Notes: a model not told the origin generated them from the letters alone. Numbered from the stretch's first letter, positions 8,220 through 17,166 are shown. The stretch: 64,000 nucleotides of DNA from Anaerosolibacter carboniphilus (GCF_014205875.1 NZ_JACHEN010000014.1:59366-123365), one strand, 5' to 3'. A program made the numbers and translations.

Positions 8220-11045
8220 TTATTTTGTATTTACGGATAGGATTTCATAGGTTACCATATTGTCATTTACGGTAAACACCATGTATTTGAGTTGTGAAAA
8301 GACATCCATATCATTTTGCAGTGGATAATCCTTCAAGGTTACATAACGTACTCCATTTTGTGGCGTTACAGCAAAATTTGACCCGCCGCCATTGAGTACC
8401 CACACATCTACATTCTTTTCCTTCTTTGCTTTCTCCAGGGTATCCTTGAACAGTTTCTCTTCTAGAGGATCGCTGAAGGATAATGGCTTTGGAAGCACTA
8501 CAAAGATTTGCTTTGCATCAGCGGATTTTACTGTATTGATAAACCATGTCCACTGCTGTACATTACTTTCTCTAAGACTTCCTTTTCGATTATCCAGCTG
8601 AATAAACAAGCTGTCTTGATGCTTTGTGGCACTATAGCTGCCATCTCCCAGAACAACTGGTTGTTTTAGGTTGCCCTTTAGGGAAGGATCCAGTGTATCG
8701 GTGAAAACATTGAGGGCTGCTGTGCTGTTGGATAATTCCGCCAGCTTGGCCACCGCCGCCTGATCCTGAGCAGTATCGATACCGCTTACAGCACCGTGGG
8801 CGAAGAACTTAAAGGAATTTGCACCTTCTGCTGGCGCGCTGACATTTCTTACGTCTTGCACAGGAGCCTGGGGAATCGCAGCATCCAGGTTGGTTGGATA
8901 AGAAACGGTCAAGCCATCCAAGTAGATGATGCCTGTGTCTTTAGCAAGGGCATTGGTTTCCACCACATAGATCCGCTCGAGAACTACGGGAACCTTCAAG
9001 GTAGAAGGAACCGCTGCCTCTACATATTTCCAGCCACTCCAGTTGATACTTGCCGCCAGATCCAAGGTATGGGCAGTACCATCGGCACCAACCAACTTCG
9101 CTTTTAAACCATGACCGCCACCTTCATTGCCATAGACCCAAACGCCAATTTTTGATGGAGTATTTTCGAAACGAATACCACCATTATTAAATACCAGATA
9201 TGCTGCTCTGGTAGCATCGGTTGTAGTGAAGTCATAGGATAATGAACCAGCGCTATTACCTGATTTAGGGAATGGTGCAATATTATAGGTTCCGGTTACC
9301 TCGGCTGGGTAGGATAAGAAGCTTCCATTGGCAGCCTCAAAATCGTCTACCACTACCTCTTGGGAGCCAACAGCTACTTGAATATATGCCTCTAACCCCT
9401 TAAATGTACCTTTGATAACCCCTGAACCTCCTTGAGAAGCTGCTTTAAAGAAGCCTCGGTCATCGATGTAGCCCAGGTTCTGAGGAACTTCAAAGGTGAT
9501 ATCTTGAGGACGAAGGGTGGCACTATATCCATCGCTATCTACAGCGGTTATAGTGAGGGCCCGCTCGCCATTTTTATCTATAAAAAGCTTGTTTGGAGAT
9601 AGTCTTAGACTAACAGGCTGATTCAATACATTCATCTCTAATGAAGCATATTTTCCATCATACTCAGCTACGATTGCAGCCTTTCCAGGTGCAGTAGCTG
9701 TAAATGTATTACCGCTGAAGGTGCCATTTGCTCCTGTGATATGCCACTTTATACGACTATAGTCCACGTGTAGTGGGTTGTAATTCTCATCGTAAGCTTT
9801 GATATCCAGTTGTCTTGAACCATTGACGAACACATTGGTATCCTGGGCTTGGACCTTAATACCGGCTAGATCGGCTTGGGGTGCTGTGCTGACCACACCA
9901 ATACCATTCATCAGTCTTCGCTCGCTGCCATCGGAAAGGGTATTGACGATCTTTTTGTTCTCTTCACCCAGAGGTCGGAGAATCATTTCGGTGGAACCAC
10001 CACCATCCAGGTTAATAGCTTGTTGTGCACCAAGATATGCCATGATCTCCCCCAACTCTTTCTGGGTGACACCTGTATAGGAAGAGGTACGGCCATCAAT
10101 GGTAACAAAGAGTACTTCCTTATTATCCCTTGAGATGCCGATGGCTGTCCTTGGATGATTTCCTGTGATATTGTGGGAGAAGGTGGCTGGAACAATACCA
10201 TCTTGCAGCACCACTGCACCGCCGCCCATGGCTAAAGCCAAGGATTGGTAGTCAGGGGTTGTAGAAGCTGAAAGTTCGATGCCATCACCCACTGCAAAAT
10301 TGCTCCAAATCAAATCGGCAAAGGAACCTGTGGCAAATACAACGGAACCGCTCCTTGGAATGTAAGTGCCTTCCTTAGCATTTACGATTTCTTTTACCAT
10401 ATTGTTTTCGATTACCATTTCCACGGCACTTGAAAGATTTGGACTTAGGGCAGGTGTTTTCTCACCAAAGGTAGGTGTGAAAAGGATCGCTGTATCTCCA
10501 TAGTCAGATTCTTTGTTGACGGAGCCTATTTTTAAGAAGGCAGAGGATCGCTGATTCGTGATGCCCACATTTTCAGGAGCCCAGTAATTGATAAAAGGGG
10601 TACCATCCTTTGTTTGGTTAAATACACCCATCTGATTGGGAATATAGTAAGGCGTTGAAACCAGTTCTCCATCTTTTACGATGGGACCCAGGGTGGCTGC
10701 ACCCTTCGTATTAAAAAAGTCTCCATTGACGGCACCTATTACCTGAGGGTTTTGATTTGCCAGTTCAGACAACTTGGCTTTATTCTTTAGACCGGTTTGG
10801 TTAAAGAGTACCTCCAAGGAAGTGAAATTGTCCTGGACATTGATCCGCATCACATTTACACTGAGCCAGCCTTTGTCGGTAAAGCGCAGAAGCTGTTCGT
10901 GTTTGACACCTGACGATATGTATTCTTCCTTTTTTTCCTCATAGAGAGATTGGGTCCAATCACCATGGACTGGAACTAAAAAAACTGAAGATGTCAAAGA
11001 AATTGCTAAGGTCGATGCAATAATCCATTTTTTCCATCCGTGCAT
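8220..11045 (-). CDS. Secreted phosphodiester glycosidase (NAGPA) domain protein
   Basis: About 941 residues. A Sec signal peptide (WKKWIIASTLAISLTSSVFL) leads the protein. Residues about 60-390 are an NAGPA/phosphodiester-glycosidase domain, with GAVNGDFFN, HPRTAIGISRD and the strongly conserved AINLDGGGSTEM. Ig-like (Big-type) modules follow (about 400-560), then a beta-rich carbohydrate-binding-like module starting at VVDDFEAANGSF. The last part (about 750-941) has a calcineurin-phosphoesterase-like layout, but the usual metal-binding DxH, GD and NHD motifs are not evident, so it is probably inactive. The ATG at 11045 is preferred because AGGAG lies eight bases upstream. Such proteins act on cell-wall or exopolysaccharide phosphodiesters. 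Confidence 0.87.
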   Translation of the reverse strand: MHGWKKWIIASTLAISLTSSVFLVPVHGDWTQSLYEEKKEEYISSGVKHEQLLRFTDKGWLSVNVMRINVQDNFTSLEVLFNQTGLKNKAKLSELANQNPQVIGAVNGDFFNTKGAATLGPIVKDGELVSTPYYIPNQMGVFNQTKDGTPFINYWAPENVGITNQRSSAFLKIGSVNKESDYGDTAILFTPTFGEKTPALSPNLSSAVEMVIENNMVKEIVNAKEGTYIPRSGSVVFATGSFADLIWSNFAVGDGIELSASTTPDYQSLALAMGGGAVVLQDGIVPATFSHNITGNHPRTAIGISRDNKEVLFVTIDGRTSSYTGVTQKELGEIMAYLGAQQAINLDGGGSTEMILRPLGEENKKIVNTLSDGSERRLMNGIGVVSTAPQADLAGIKVQAQDTNVFVNGSRQLDIKAYDENYNPLHVDYSRIKWHITGANGTFSGNTFTATAPGKAAIVAEYDGKYASLEMNVLNQPVSLRLSPNKLFIDKNGERALTITAVDSDGYSATLRPQDITFEVPQNLGYIDDRGFFKAASQGGSGVIKGTFKGLEAYIQVAVGSQEVVVDDFEAANGSFLSYPAEVTGTYNIAPFPKSGNSAGSLSYDFTTTDATRAAYLVFNNGGIRFENTPSKIGVWVYGNEGGGHGLKAKLVGADGTAHTLDLAASINWSGWKYVEAAVPSTLKVPVVLERIYVVETNALAKDTGIIYLDGLTVSYPTNLDAAIPQAPVQDVRNVSAPAEGANSFKFFAHGAVSGIDTAQDQAAVAKLAELSNSTAALNVFTDTLDPSLKGNLKQPVVLGDGSYSATKHQDSLFIQLDNRKGSLRESNVQQWTWFINTVKSADAKQIFVVLPKPLSFSDPLEEKLFKDTLEKAKKEKNVDVWVLNGGGSNFAVTPQNGVRYVTLKDYPLQNDMDVFSQLKYMVFTVNDNMVTYEILSVNTK

Positions 11046-11143
11046 ATGCATTGCTCCTTTCAAGATAGAATTTTTAGGTTAAGAAATGTCTTAACCAACC
11101 TATATATTTTGTTGTGCAGTTCACCAGGGCGTAGCGTCGGAAA

Positions 11144-11174
11144 TGCCTTACTGAGTTTAGACGACAGTTAGGCA
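11144..11174. other. Hairpin in the long leader between the NAGPA gene and tRNAs
   Basis: TGCCTTACTG and CAGTTAGGCA pair except for one T-T mismatch around an 11-base loop. It lies in the 5' leader of the minus-strand NAGPA gene. The rest of 11046-11428 holds no ORF; on the minus strand a TATAAT-like box appears near 11270. I searched by eye for known riboswitch signatures here and found none. Confidence 0.4.
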
Positions 11175-11428
11175 AGAAAAGTTACAGGGCTTTGGTACTA
11201 AATTTCTTTGTAGGAAAGATGTTCCAAGACATAAGGCGATACGATTCCCCAAGCTACAGTTCCATTATATCGAAAGAAATGGGGAAATGAATATTAAGAT
11301 AGTGTTACAAGCGTAAGGGGGGATGGGGAAAACATTGAAGCATAAGGTTTTTAAAGGACATAGAAACATTCATATTTTCTTTGAAATATATGGAAGAAAA
11401 TCTTCTGAATAAAATATGAGAATACCTA

Positions 11429-11457
11429 TTGCCAAATCTCGGTTTTTATCGTAAAAT
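11429..11457 (+). promoter_or_regulatory. Sigma-A promoter of the tRNA pair
   Basis: TTGCCA at 11429, 17-base spacer, TAAAAT at 11452. It lies about 18 bases before the first tRNA. Confidence 0.65.
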
Positions 11458-11474
11458 AAATCTTGTGATTATGT

Positions 11475-11551
11475 CGGGGTGTAGCGCAGTTTGGTAGCGC
11501 ATCTGGTTTGGGACCAGAGGGCCGCGGGTTCAAATCCTGCCACCCCGACCA
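11475..11551 (+). tRNA. tRNA-Pro (TGG)
   Basis: A 77-base cloverleaf: acceptor CGGGGTG with CACCCCG, D-arm, anticodon stem CTGGT/ACCAG with loop TTTGGGA (anticodon TGG), T-arm with GGTTCAAATCC, and encoded CCA. Confidence 0.97.
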
Positions 11552-11558
11552 TTTTTAT

Positions 11559-11633
11559 GGCCCATTGGTCAAGCGGTCAAGACACCGCCCTTTCACGGCG
11601 GTAACCCGGGTTCGATTCCCGGATGGGTCACCA
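11559..11633 (+). tRNA. tRNA-Glu (TTC)
   Basis: A 75-base cloverleaf starting seven bases after tRNA-Pro: acceptor GGCCCAT with ATGGGTC (one G-T), anticodon stem CCGCC/GGCGG with loop CTTTCAC (anticodon TTC), T-arm with GGTTCGATTCC, and encoded CCA. Co-transcribed with tRNA-Pro. Confidence 0.97.
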
Positions 11634-11672
11634 TTGTACGAAGGTACAAATATCATTTAGCCAAATTTTTTT

Positions 11673-11702
11673 GAAGTGCATAATAGTGCACTTCTTTTTT
11701 TC
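11673..11702 (+). terminator. Terminator of the tRNA operon
   Basis: GAAGTGCA and TGCACTTC, 8-bp perfect stem, 6-base loop, then eight or more T. Confidence 0.9.
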
Positions 11703-11718
11703 ATGTTTGCTTCTATTC

Positions 11719-11740
11719 GGAACGACGAGGGCATCGTTCC
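11719..11740. repeat. Short palindromic repeat
   Basis: GGAACGA and TCGTTCC flank GACGAGGGCA-like centre and are followed by CTACGTTTCCTAC. A close relative lies at 58067-58088 (GGAATGAC/GTCGTTCC with the same GAGGGC loop). Confidence 0.6.
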
Positions 11741-11870
11741 CTACGTTTCCTACAAGCGTTCATTTTAATGCAAGTTGTTAAAAAGTCAGGGTTCATAAAT
11801 AGTCAAATATCCTATATAATGTTAATGTAGCCTGAGGGTATGAGATGAATGAGATAATAAGGAGATATGG

Positions 11871-12338
11871 ATGACGAATATTATAAATTTTTTATCGGAT
11901 GAGATTATGGTTCTTTTGATTGCTGCCATGCCAGTAGTGGAGCTGAGAGGGGCGATTCCATTTGGGGTATCCCTCGGTATGCATCCTTTGCATGCCATGG
12001 TGTTGGGGATATTAGGAAGCATGCTTCCAGTACCGTTTTTGCTTTTATTTTTAAAACCTGTGTTTCGAGAAATGAGGAAGCATCGGCTGTTTAAGAAGTT
12101 TGTGGAATGGGTTACCCACAGAACCATGAAGAAAGCGAAAAATATCAAAAAATACAGTGCTTTGGGACTTCTGATTTTTGTAGCAGTACCCTTGCCTACC
12201 ACAGGGGTTTGGACTGGGTCTATCGCGGCAGCATTGCTGGATATACGCTTTCGGACTGCATTTTTGGCTATATTTGCCGGGAATTCCATTGCAGCGTTGA
12301 TTATGATGGCGTTAAGCCATGCAGCGTTTGGGTTTTAG
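11871..12338 (+). CDS. COG2426 small multidrug export-like membrane protein
   Basis: A 155-residue protein with about four membrane segments. The COG2426 pattern is visible: LLIAAMPVVELRGAIPFGV at the N-terminus and VAVPLPTTGVWTGSIAAALL in the second half. The family was labelled small multidrug export protein on thin evidence, so the function is uncertain. The ATG follows AAGGAGATATGG. The gene is followed by a lipoprotein hydrolase gene after about 100 bases. Confidence 0.85.
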   Translation: MTNIINFLSDEIMVLLIAAMPVVELRGAIPFGVSLGMHPLHAMVLGILGSMLPVPFLLLFLKPVFREMRKHRLFKKFVEWVTHRTMKKAKNIKKYSALGLLIFVAVPLPTTGVWTGSIAAALLDIRFRTAFLAIFAGNSIAALIMMALSHAAFGF

Positions 12339-12436
12339 GAGGTTAGAAGTTTTAAAGAAAAGTGCGATGGCTGAAGTACAAGTAAAAAGATATATCCATT
12401 ACGTTGAATTTATTATGATAGGGGAAATAGTACGAT

Positions 12437-13312
12437 ATGAAGCAAAGAAAATTACTAATTGTATTGATCATGTTGGCTGTGCTACTGCTAACTTCGTGTG
12501 GAAGTATTGAGGTGACAACGGAGCCTGGGGAACAGTTCCAGGGAAGTCAAGAATTAGAGGTGCACTTTATCGATGTGGGGCAAGGAGATGCGATTTTGAT
12601 TAAGACACCTATGAATGAAAGTGTTTTGATTGACGCTGGAGGGAATGATGACGAGGAGCGGGTAGTGGCGTACTTGCAAAATCAAGGAGTAACATCGTTG
12701 AAGGCCGTAGTAGGAACCCATCCTCACGAAGATCATATCGGTGGTTTGGATCAAGTAATCGATCATTTTCCAGTGGAGAAAGTATATATGCCGAAGGTGA
12801 TTCACAACACCAAGACATTTGAAGATGTTTTAGATGCCATAGATCGTAAAGGATTGAAAATCACCCGGGCGATTCACGGGGAGAAGCTAGAAGTGGAAGG
12901 CGTCCAAAGCATGTTTTTAGCACCTATTGAGGAAAAGTACAAAGAATTGAACGATTATAGTGCTGTGATTCGATTGCAATATAAGGATATGGTATTCCTT
13001 TTCACAGGGGATGCGGAGGCGTTAGCAGAGGAAGAAATGTTGATGAACAACCCGTCAGGATTGTTAAAAGCCCATGTGCTGAAGGTAGGTCATCACGGCA
13101 GTAAAAGCTCTACTTCAGATTCTTTTTTAGAGGTTGTAGCACCTGACTACGCGGTGATTTCAGCAGGAACGGACAATAAATATGGTCATCCCCACAAAGA
13201 AACCATGGATAAGCTTGAGAATATGGGTATTCAAGTGTTGAGAACGGATATGGATGGAAACATCGTTTTTAAAAGCGACGGACAAAGGATACAAATTTTG
13301 AAAGGGGAATAA
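12437..13312 (+). CDS. ComEC/Rec2-like metallo-beta-lactamase-fold lipoprotein
   Basis: A 291-residue exported hydrolase. Residues 1-21 are a lipoprotein signal ending in the lipobox LTSC. The mature part is a metallo-beta-lactamase fold like the C-terminal domain of ComEC: FIDVGQGDAILIKTP, the metal-binding THPHEDHIGG near residue 95, FTGDAE near 180 and VGHHGSKSSTS near 218. Stand-alone secreted members are nucleases or phosphodiesterases of undetermined substrate. The next gene starts four bases later and encodes DUF3006, a pairing often seen with this family. Confidence 0.9.
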   Translation: MKQRKLLIVLIMLAVLLLTSCGSIEVTTEPGEQFQGSQELEVHFIDVGQGDAILIKTPMNESVLIDAGGNDDEERVVAYLQNQGVTSLKAVVGTHPHEDHIGGLDQVIDHFPVEKVYMPKVIHNTKTFEDVLDAIDRKGLKITRAIHGEKLEVEGVQSMFLAPIEEKYKELNDYSAVIRLQYKDMVFLFTGDAEALAEEEMLMNNPSGLLKAHVLKVGHHGSKSSTSDSFLEVVAPDYAVISAGTDNKYGHPHKETMDKLENMGIQVLRTDMDGNIVFKSDGQRIQILKGE

Positions 13313-13316
13313 AGGG

Positions 13317-13514
13317 ATGTTTGTGTTGGATCGTATAGAGGGTGATTGGGCAATGGTTGAGTATGGAAAAACGATGCTGCAGCTGCCCAAAACATTGCTT
13401 CCTGAAAATGCAAAAGAAGGAGACATTCTGCAAATACATATTTCTGTGAATAAGGAACAGACTAACAACAGGAAGGAAAGATTGGAAGAAAAAGCAAGAA
13501 GACTTTTTGATTGA
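13317..13514 (+). CDS. DUF3006 family protein
   Basis: A 65-residue protein with the DUF3006 layout: a short beta domain opening FVLDRIEGDWAMVEY, a P-rich turn, then a charged helix ending in EKARRLFD. It starts four bases after the metallo-hydrolase stop, so the two are translationally linked. Function unknown; known genomes often place it beside ComEC-like hydrolases. Confidence 0.85.
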   Translation: MFVLDRIEGDWAMVEYGKTMLQLPKTLLPENAKEGDILQIHISVNKEQTNNRKERLEEKARRLFD

Positions 13515-13521
13515 AAAAGTA

Positions 13522-13550
13522 TTGACTTTCATAGACATCCATGATAGTAT
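13522..13550 (+). promoter_or_regulatory. Sigma-A promoter of the SAM riboswitch-metK unit
   Basis: TTGACT at 13522, 17-base spacer and TAGTAT at 13545, about 33 bases before the riboswitch core. Confidence 0.75.
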
Positions 13551-13583
13551 TTTTTCTGTTGAATTGAATAGAAATCTTGATGC

Positions 13584-13684
13584 CTTATCAAGAGTGGTGG
13601 AGGGAATAGGCCCTGAGAAACCCGGCAACCGGTAACAAACGCGGTGCTAAATCCTACAGAGTATGCGATCTGAGAGATGAGGGC
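13584..13684 (+). ncRNA. SAM-I (S-box) riboswitch
   Basis: The S-box conserved segments occur in order: CTTATCAAGAG at the 5' side of P1, GGTGGAGGGA, GGCCCTGAGAAACCCGGCAACC, the AACG-rich joining region with GGTGCTAAATCC, and GATCTGAGAGATGAG closing P1. It is followed by a strong terminator and lies upstream of metK, a standard SAM-repressed target. Confidence 0.96.
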
Positions 13685-13695
13685 GAATTGGTAAT

Positions 13696-13727
13696 AGACC
13701 TCTTCTTGTGATGAAGAGGTTTTTTTA
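13696..13727 (+). terminator. Riboswitch-controlled terminator
   Basis: GACCTCTTC and GAAGAGGT form the stem, followed by seven T. It is the expression platform of the SAM riboswitch. Confidence 0.9.
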
Positions 13728-13862
13728 TGTGAATTTAGGGTAGAATATGAGATGTAAGTTGAAGGTTGGAGGAGATTTCTTCGAAGTTAATCTTGGACAC
13801 CGGACACCATGAGCCGTGCGAAACCACTGAAAAAGTTTCAATTAGAGAAAAATCTTCGAGCC

Positions 13863-13944
13863 TGTCATTCTGAGCCCAGCGAAGAATCTAGTATTTAAAG
13901 GCTTTAGAGATTCTTCATTTCACTGCGTTTCATTCAGAATGACA
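13863..13944. repeat. MITE-like inverted repeat between riboswitch and metK
   Basis: An imperfect palindrome: outer arms TGTCATTCTGA (13863-13873) and TCAGAATGACA (13934-13944) are perfect inverses, and inner arms GAAGAATCT and AGATTCTTC (13881-13889, 13908-13916) are too. The surrounding 13753-14000 stretch also shows seven-base periodicity (GGACACC twice at 13795-13808, and ACCGAGTACCGAG near 13980). A related partial copy lies at 58566-58625. There is no gene here; the element lengthens the metK leader by about 300 bases. Confidence 0.75.
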
Positions 13945-14075
13945 AAATTCTAGATTTTTTCAGAGGCCTCGAACCGTGCACCGAGTACCGAGATTGTAAG
14001 ATTCACTCTGGTACTAGCAATCATTTTATAAGTCAATAAAACTTAAAATATACATATTTCAAGGGAGGTATACAA

Positions 14076-15266
14076 ATGACAAGAAGATTATTTACTTCAG
14101 AATCAGTGACAGAAGGACATCCAGATAAAATCTGTGACCAGATTTCAGATGCTATTTTAGATGCTATTTTTACAGAGGACCCACAGGCTCGTGTTGCTGC
14201 AGAGACATCTGTAACGACTGGACTTGTTTTGGTAGCAGGAGAGATCACAACAAAGTGCTATGTAGATATTCCAAAGGTAGTAAGAAAAACGATTGAAGAA
14301 ATTGGTTATACAAGAGCAAAGTATGGTTTCGATGCCGATACATGTGCAGTACTTACTTCTATTGACGAGCAGTCACCTGATATCGCCATGGGTGTTAATG
14401 AAGCCCTAGAGCATAAAAAAGGTGAGATGGATGACGCTATCGAAGCTACTGGTGCAGGAGACCAAGGAATCATGTTTGGTTTTGCTTGTAATGAAACACC
14501 AGAGTTGATGCCACTTCCTATTTCATTGGCTCATAAGCTGGCAAGAAGATTATCCGAGGTAAGAAAGAATGGAACGTTGGAATACCTTCGACCAGATGGA
14601 AAAACACAAGTAACTGTTGAATACGTAGATGATAAGCCAGTGCGTGTAGATACAATCGTTATCTCAACACAGCACAGCCCAGAGGTAAATCAACCAGAAA
14701 TCGAAAGAGATATGATTGAGCATGTAATCAGAAAGATTGTACCAGCGAATCTTTTAGATGATAAGACAAAGTATTACATCAACCCAACAGGTAGATTCGT
14801 AATCGGTGGACCTCAGGGAGATGCTGGTTTAACAGGTAGAAAAATCATCGTAGATACCTACGGTGGATATGCAAGACACGGCGGCGGTGCGTTCTCAGGA
14901 AAAGATCCTACAAAGGTAGACCGTTCTGCGGCTTATGCAGCAAGATACGTTGCAAAGAACATCGTTGCAGCAGGCCTTGCTGATAAGTGTGAAATCGAAC
15001 TTGCATATGCAATCGGTGTGGCACAGCCTGTATCTGTTTTAGTAGAAACTTTTGGTACTGCTAAAATCAGCGAGGAAAAATTGGCTGAGTTGGTGAAGAA
15101 GCATTTTGACTTAAGACCAGCTGCCATCATCAGAGATTTGGATTTAAGAAGACCTATCTACAGACAAGTGGCTGCTTACGGACACTTTGGAAGAACGGAT
15201 ATCGAGCTTCCATGGGAAAAAACAGACAAAGCAGAGACATTAAGAAAAGAAGGTCTTGGCGCATAA
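14076..15266 (+). CDS. metK: S-adenosylmethionine synthetase
   Basis: A 396-residue methionine adenosyltransferase, the usual length. It makes SAM from methionine and ATP in the cytoplasm. Visible signatures are [17 protein letters not shown] at the N-terminus, [12 protein letters not shown] near residue 129 and [19 protein letters not shown] near 268 (ATP and metal site). The start follows AAGGGAGGT. Regulation is by the SAM riboswitch at 13584; the long repeat-bearing leader between terminator and start codon is unusual. A GC-rich terminator follows. Confidence 0.98.
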   Translation: MTRRLFTSESVTEGHPDKICDQISDAILDAIFTEDPQARVAAETSVTTGLVLVAGEITTKCYVDIPKVVRKTIEEIGYTRAKYGFDADTCAVLTSIDEQSPDIAMGVNEALEHKKGEMDDAIEATGAGDQGIMFGFACNETPELMPLPISLAHKLARRLSEVRKNGTLEYLRPDGKTQVTVEYVDDKPVRVDTIVISTQHSPEVNQPEIERDMIEHVIRKIVPANLLDDKTKYYINPTGRFVIGGPQGDAGLTGRKIIVDTYGGYARHGGGAFSGKDPTKVDRSAAYAARYVAKNIVAAGLADKCEIELAYAIGVAQPVSVLVETFGTAKISEEKLAELVKKHFDLRPAAIIRDLDLRRPIYRQVAAYGHFGRTDIELPWEKTDKAETLRKEGLGA

Positions 15267-15274
15267 TAATATGG

Positions 15275-15300
15275 AAGCCCCGCAAATGCGGGGCTTTTTT
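15275..15300 (+). terminator. metK terminator
   Basis: AAGCCCCGC and GCGGGGCTT around AAAT, followed by six T. Confidence 0.92.
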
Positions 15301-15360
15301 GTTTTTGATATAGCACATATTTTTCCAATGCTGCATATGCTAAACAAAAGGGGTAATTCT

Positions 15361-15696
15361 ATGGGACGAGATATATGGATACAATGGTTTATCTGGATTT
15401 TCTTCCTATATGGGCTGTATGAATTTGCATGTATGCTCTTCTATAGATCTCGAGGGTATAAGAAAAAGAAAGACAGCAGGCTGGTCATGGTAGTTCATAA
15501 TGGAGAGGATTATATTGAAGGGCTGCTGCGAACGTTGGCCGCTCAAGGATTTGAGATTGATGTGGTAGATAAGAAATCTACCGATGCCACCAGAGGAATT
15601 ATAGAAAAATTATCCCACGATCAGGAGAATATTCATTTGATAGAGGAAGACTTTGGAAAAGTGGAGGAAGAGATAGACAAAGACATTCATCCATGA
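15361..15696 (+). CDS. Small membrane protein with glycosyltransferase-like fold
   Basis: A 111-residue protein starting at an ATG behind AAAGGGG. One membrane helix (about 8-25) is followed by a Rossmann-like segment resembling the first half of a family-2 glycosyltransferase: VVHNGEDYIEGLLRTLAAQ, then a DKKSTDATRG stretch at the place where these enzymes have D(D)GSTD. No catalytic domain follows, so it cannot be a complete transferase. It may be a conserved small protein or a degenerate remnant. Function unknown. Confidence 0.6.
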   Translation: MGRDIWIQWFIWIFFLYGLYEFACMLFYRSRGYKKKKDSRLVMVVHNGEDYIEGLLRTLAAQGFEIDVVDKKSTDATRGIIEKLSHDQENIHLIEEDFGKVEEEIDKDIHP

Positions 15697-15780
15697 TTTT
15701 TAATAATGGTTTTCAACATGCTAATACAGACACATTCACATAAATGCAGATTACAATGGACTTCACGAGTATATGAAGGT

Positions 15781-15812
15781 AAAGGTCGACTTAGGAATAG
15801 GTCGGCTTTTTT
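15781..15812 (+). terminator. Probable terminator
   Basis: AAAGGTCGAC pairs with GTCGGCTTTT (one bulge, one G-U) and is followed by a T-run before the sigma-factor gene. Confidence 0.5.
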
Positions 15813-15894
15813 CTTTTTTGTTCTAGGAGCCTACAATAGGACTATACCATGGTAAATAGAGGACCGGTCCTCCTTGAATGAAGGAGGAAGAAAT

Positions 15895-16464
15895 ATGGAG
15901 TACCTATTGAAGGATTTGATTCTGGATTGTAAAGAAGGAAAGGAAGCAGCGAAACAGGAGATTTTGGAGAGATTAAGACCTTTGATCCTATCTTCCATAA
16001 GAAATTATTATTTTGGTCGGGAAGCTTATGAGGATCTATTACAGGCGGGATATGTAAAGATTTTGGCAGAGATCGGACGCTTTGATGAGAAACGAGGCAT
16101 ACCTTTTCTAGGATTTATAAAACAGCAGTTAAAGTATTTCTACATGGATAAAGGCAGGAGAGAAATCCCTGAATTATCTTTGAACAATTTAAGCCTGGAA
16201 GGAGATAGCGTTATTGAATTTATAGATTGGATACCTGATGGCAGGCCTGCTATAGAAGATTTGCTGATAAGTAAGGAAGCCTATTTTGCTTTAGGACAAG
16301 CCTTGGCCCTATTAACAGATAAACAAAAACGGATACTGCTATTACATTATGGGCAAGGTTTGAGCTGGATTAAGATTGCAGATCACTTAGAGGTTCATTA
16401 TCAGACGGTAATAAAAACAAAGGACGCAGCCATTCGCAGGATAAGATCTTGTGTGAAATTATAA
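15895..16464 (+). CDS. Small sigma-70 family RNA polymerase sigma factor
   Basis: A 189-residue protein; the ATG at 15895 follows GAAGGAGGAAG, while the in-frame TTG at 15874 has no site. Region 2 is visible around residues 35-90 (YEDLLQAGYVKILAEIGRFD, then a helix with FLGFIKQQLKYFYMDKGR). Region 4, with a helix-turn-helix, is at about 140-185 (LTDKQKRILLLHYGQGLSWIKIADHL). It is close in size to SigO/BotR/UviA-like factors and lacks an obvious anti-sigma partner. It stands directly upstream of DUF1659, DUF2922 and YvrJ genes, which may be its regulon. Confidence 0.82.
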   Translation: MEYLLKDLILDCKEGKEAAKQEILERLRPLILSSIRNYYFGREAYEDLLQAGYVKILAEIGRFDEKRGIPFLGFIKQQLKYFYMDKGRREIPELSLNNLSLEGDSVIEFIDWIPDGRPAIEDLLISKEAYFALGQALALLTDKQKRILLLHYGQGLSWIKIADHLEVHYQTVIKTKDAAIRRIRSCVKL

Positions 16465-16523
16465 GTACTATACTAATTTTTTCATCACATTTCCATCTAT
16501 ATAAGTGAAAGGAGGTGATTTTG

Positions 16524-16748
16524 ATGCCAGTAAATGTAACATTAGGCGCTTCAAGACTTAAAATTTCGTACAGCGTAGGTCTTGATGACAATGGAAAAGA
16601 GAAGCTTAAGACCAAAACCTATACCAACATAAAACCAACAGCATTGGATGATGATGTTTATGCAGTAGCCAGTGCTTTGGTAGGGTTACAGAGCAATCCT
16701 GTGGTGAGTGTGGGTAGAGTGGATGAGAAGAAAATTACACAGGCGTAG
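16524..16748 (+). CDS. DUF1659 domain protein
   Basis: A 74-residue protein behind a perfect AAAGGAGGTG site. The DUF1659 pattern is visible: an N-terminal beta-strand region, then TKTYTNIKPTALDDDVYAVASALVGLQ and a final VGRVDEKKI strand. Function unknown. In Firmicutes it travels with DUF2922 and YvrJ, as here. Confidence 0.88.
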   Translation: MPVNVTLGASRLKISYSVGLDDNGKEKLKTKTYTNIKPTALDDDVYAVASALVGLQSNPVVSVGRVDEKKITQA

Positions 16749-16788
16749 TTTTCTTTTCAAGGTCGGATGATGGAAGGAGGTGACATGA

Positions 16789-17007
16789 ATGCCAGAAAAA
16801 AGATTGGAAATGACCTTTAAGAATCAGTTGGGAACAACGATGAAGATCACTGTAGACCAAGTGAGGGACGATACTACCGAGGCCGAGGTACAGGCAGCGA
16901 TGCAGCTCATCCTCGATAAGAATATCTTCCAAACCAACAGTGGAGAACTGGTTGCCATCGATTCAGCCAGAATCGTAACGACAGATGTGGAGGAAGTGAT
17001 AGCCTAG
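16789..17007 (+). CDS. DUF2922 domain protein
   Basis: A 72-residue protein behind AAGGAGGTG. It has the DUF2922 layout: LEMTFKNQLGTTMKITVDQVRDD at the start, a helix (AEVQAAMQLILDKNIF) and a final strand region with IDSARIVTTDVEEV. Function unknown. It sits between DUF1659 and YvrJ, with 13 bases to the latter. Confidence 0.88.
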   Translation: MPEKRLEMTFKNQLGTTMKITVDQVRDDTTEAEVQAAMQLILDKNIFQTNSGELVAIDSARIVTTDVEEVIA

Positions 17008-17020
17008 GAGGTGAACCATC

Positions 17021-17164
17021 GTGGAAGAAGTCTATACTCATATTGCCAATCTGGGATTTCCTATTGCTGTCTCGATATACCTGTTGGTTCGGATTGAGGG
17101 GAAACTGGAATATCTCAGCGCAAGCATACATGAGCTAGCGAAGGCAGTTGCAGCGATGAAGTAG
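17021..17164 (+). CDS. YvrJ family protein
   Basis: A 47-codon gene starting with GTG behind CTAGGAGGTGA. The protein (VEEVYTHIANLGFPIAVS..., ending in a helix LSASIHELAKAV) is a short membrane peptide with one hydrophobic segment, typical of the YvrJ family. It completes the DUF1659-DUF2922-YvrJ cassette and is followed by a strong terminator. In Bacillus subtilis yvrJ lies near the SigO genes, consistent with the sigma factor upstream here. Confidence 0.88.
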   Translation: MEEVYTHIANLGFPIAVSIYLLVRIEGKLEYLSASIHELAKAVAAMK

Positions 17165-17166
17165 GT

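Noticed and set aside
11046..11428. Riboswitch in the NAGPA gene leader
   Set aside because: A hairpin and long leader exist, but no cyclic-di-GMP, cyclic-di-AMP, cobalamin or other known core sequence could be recognised.
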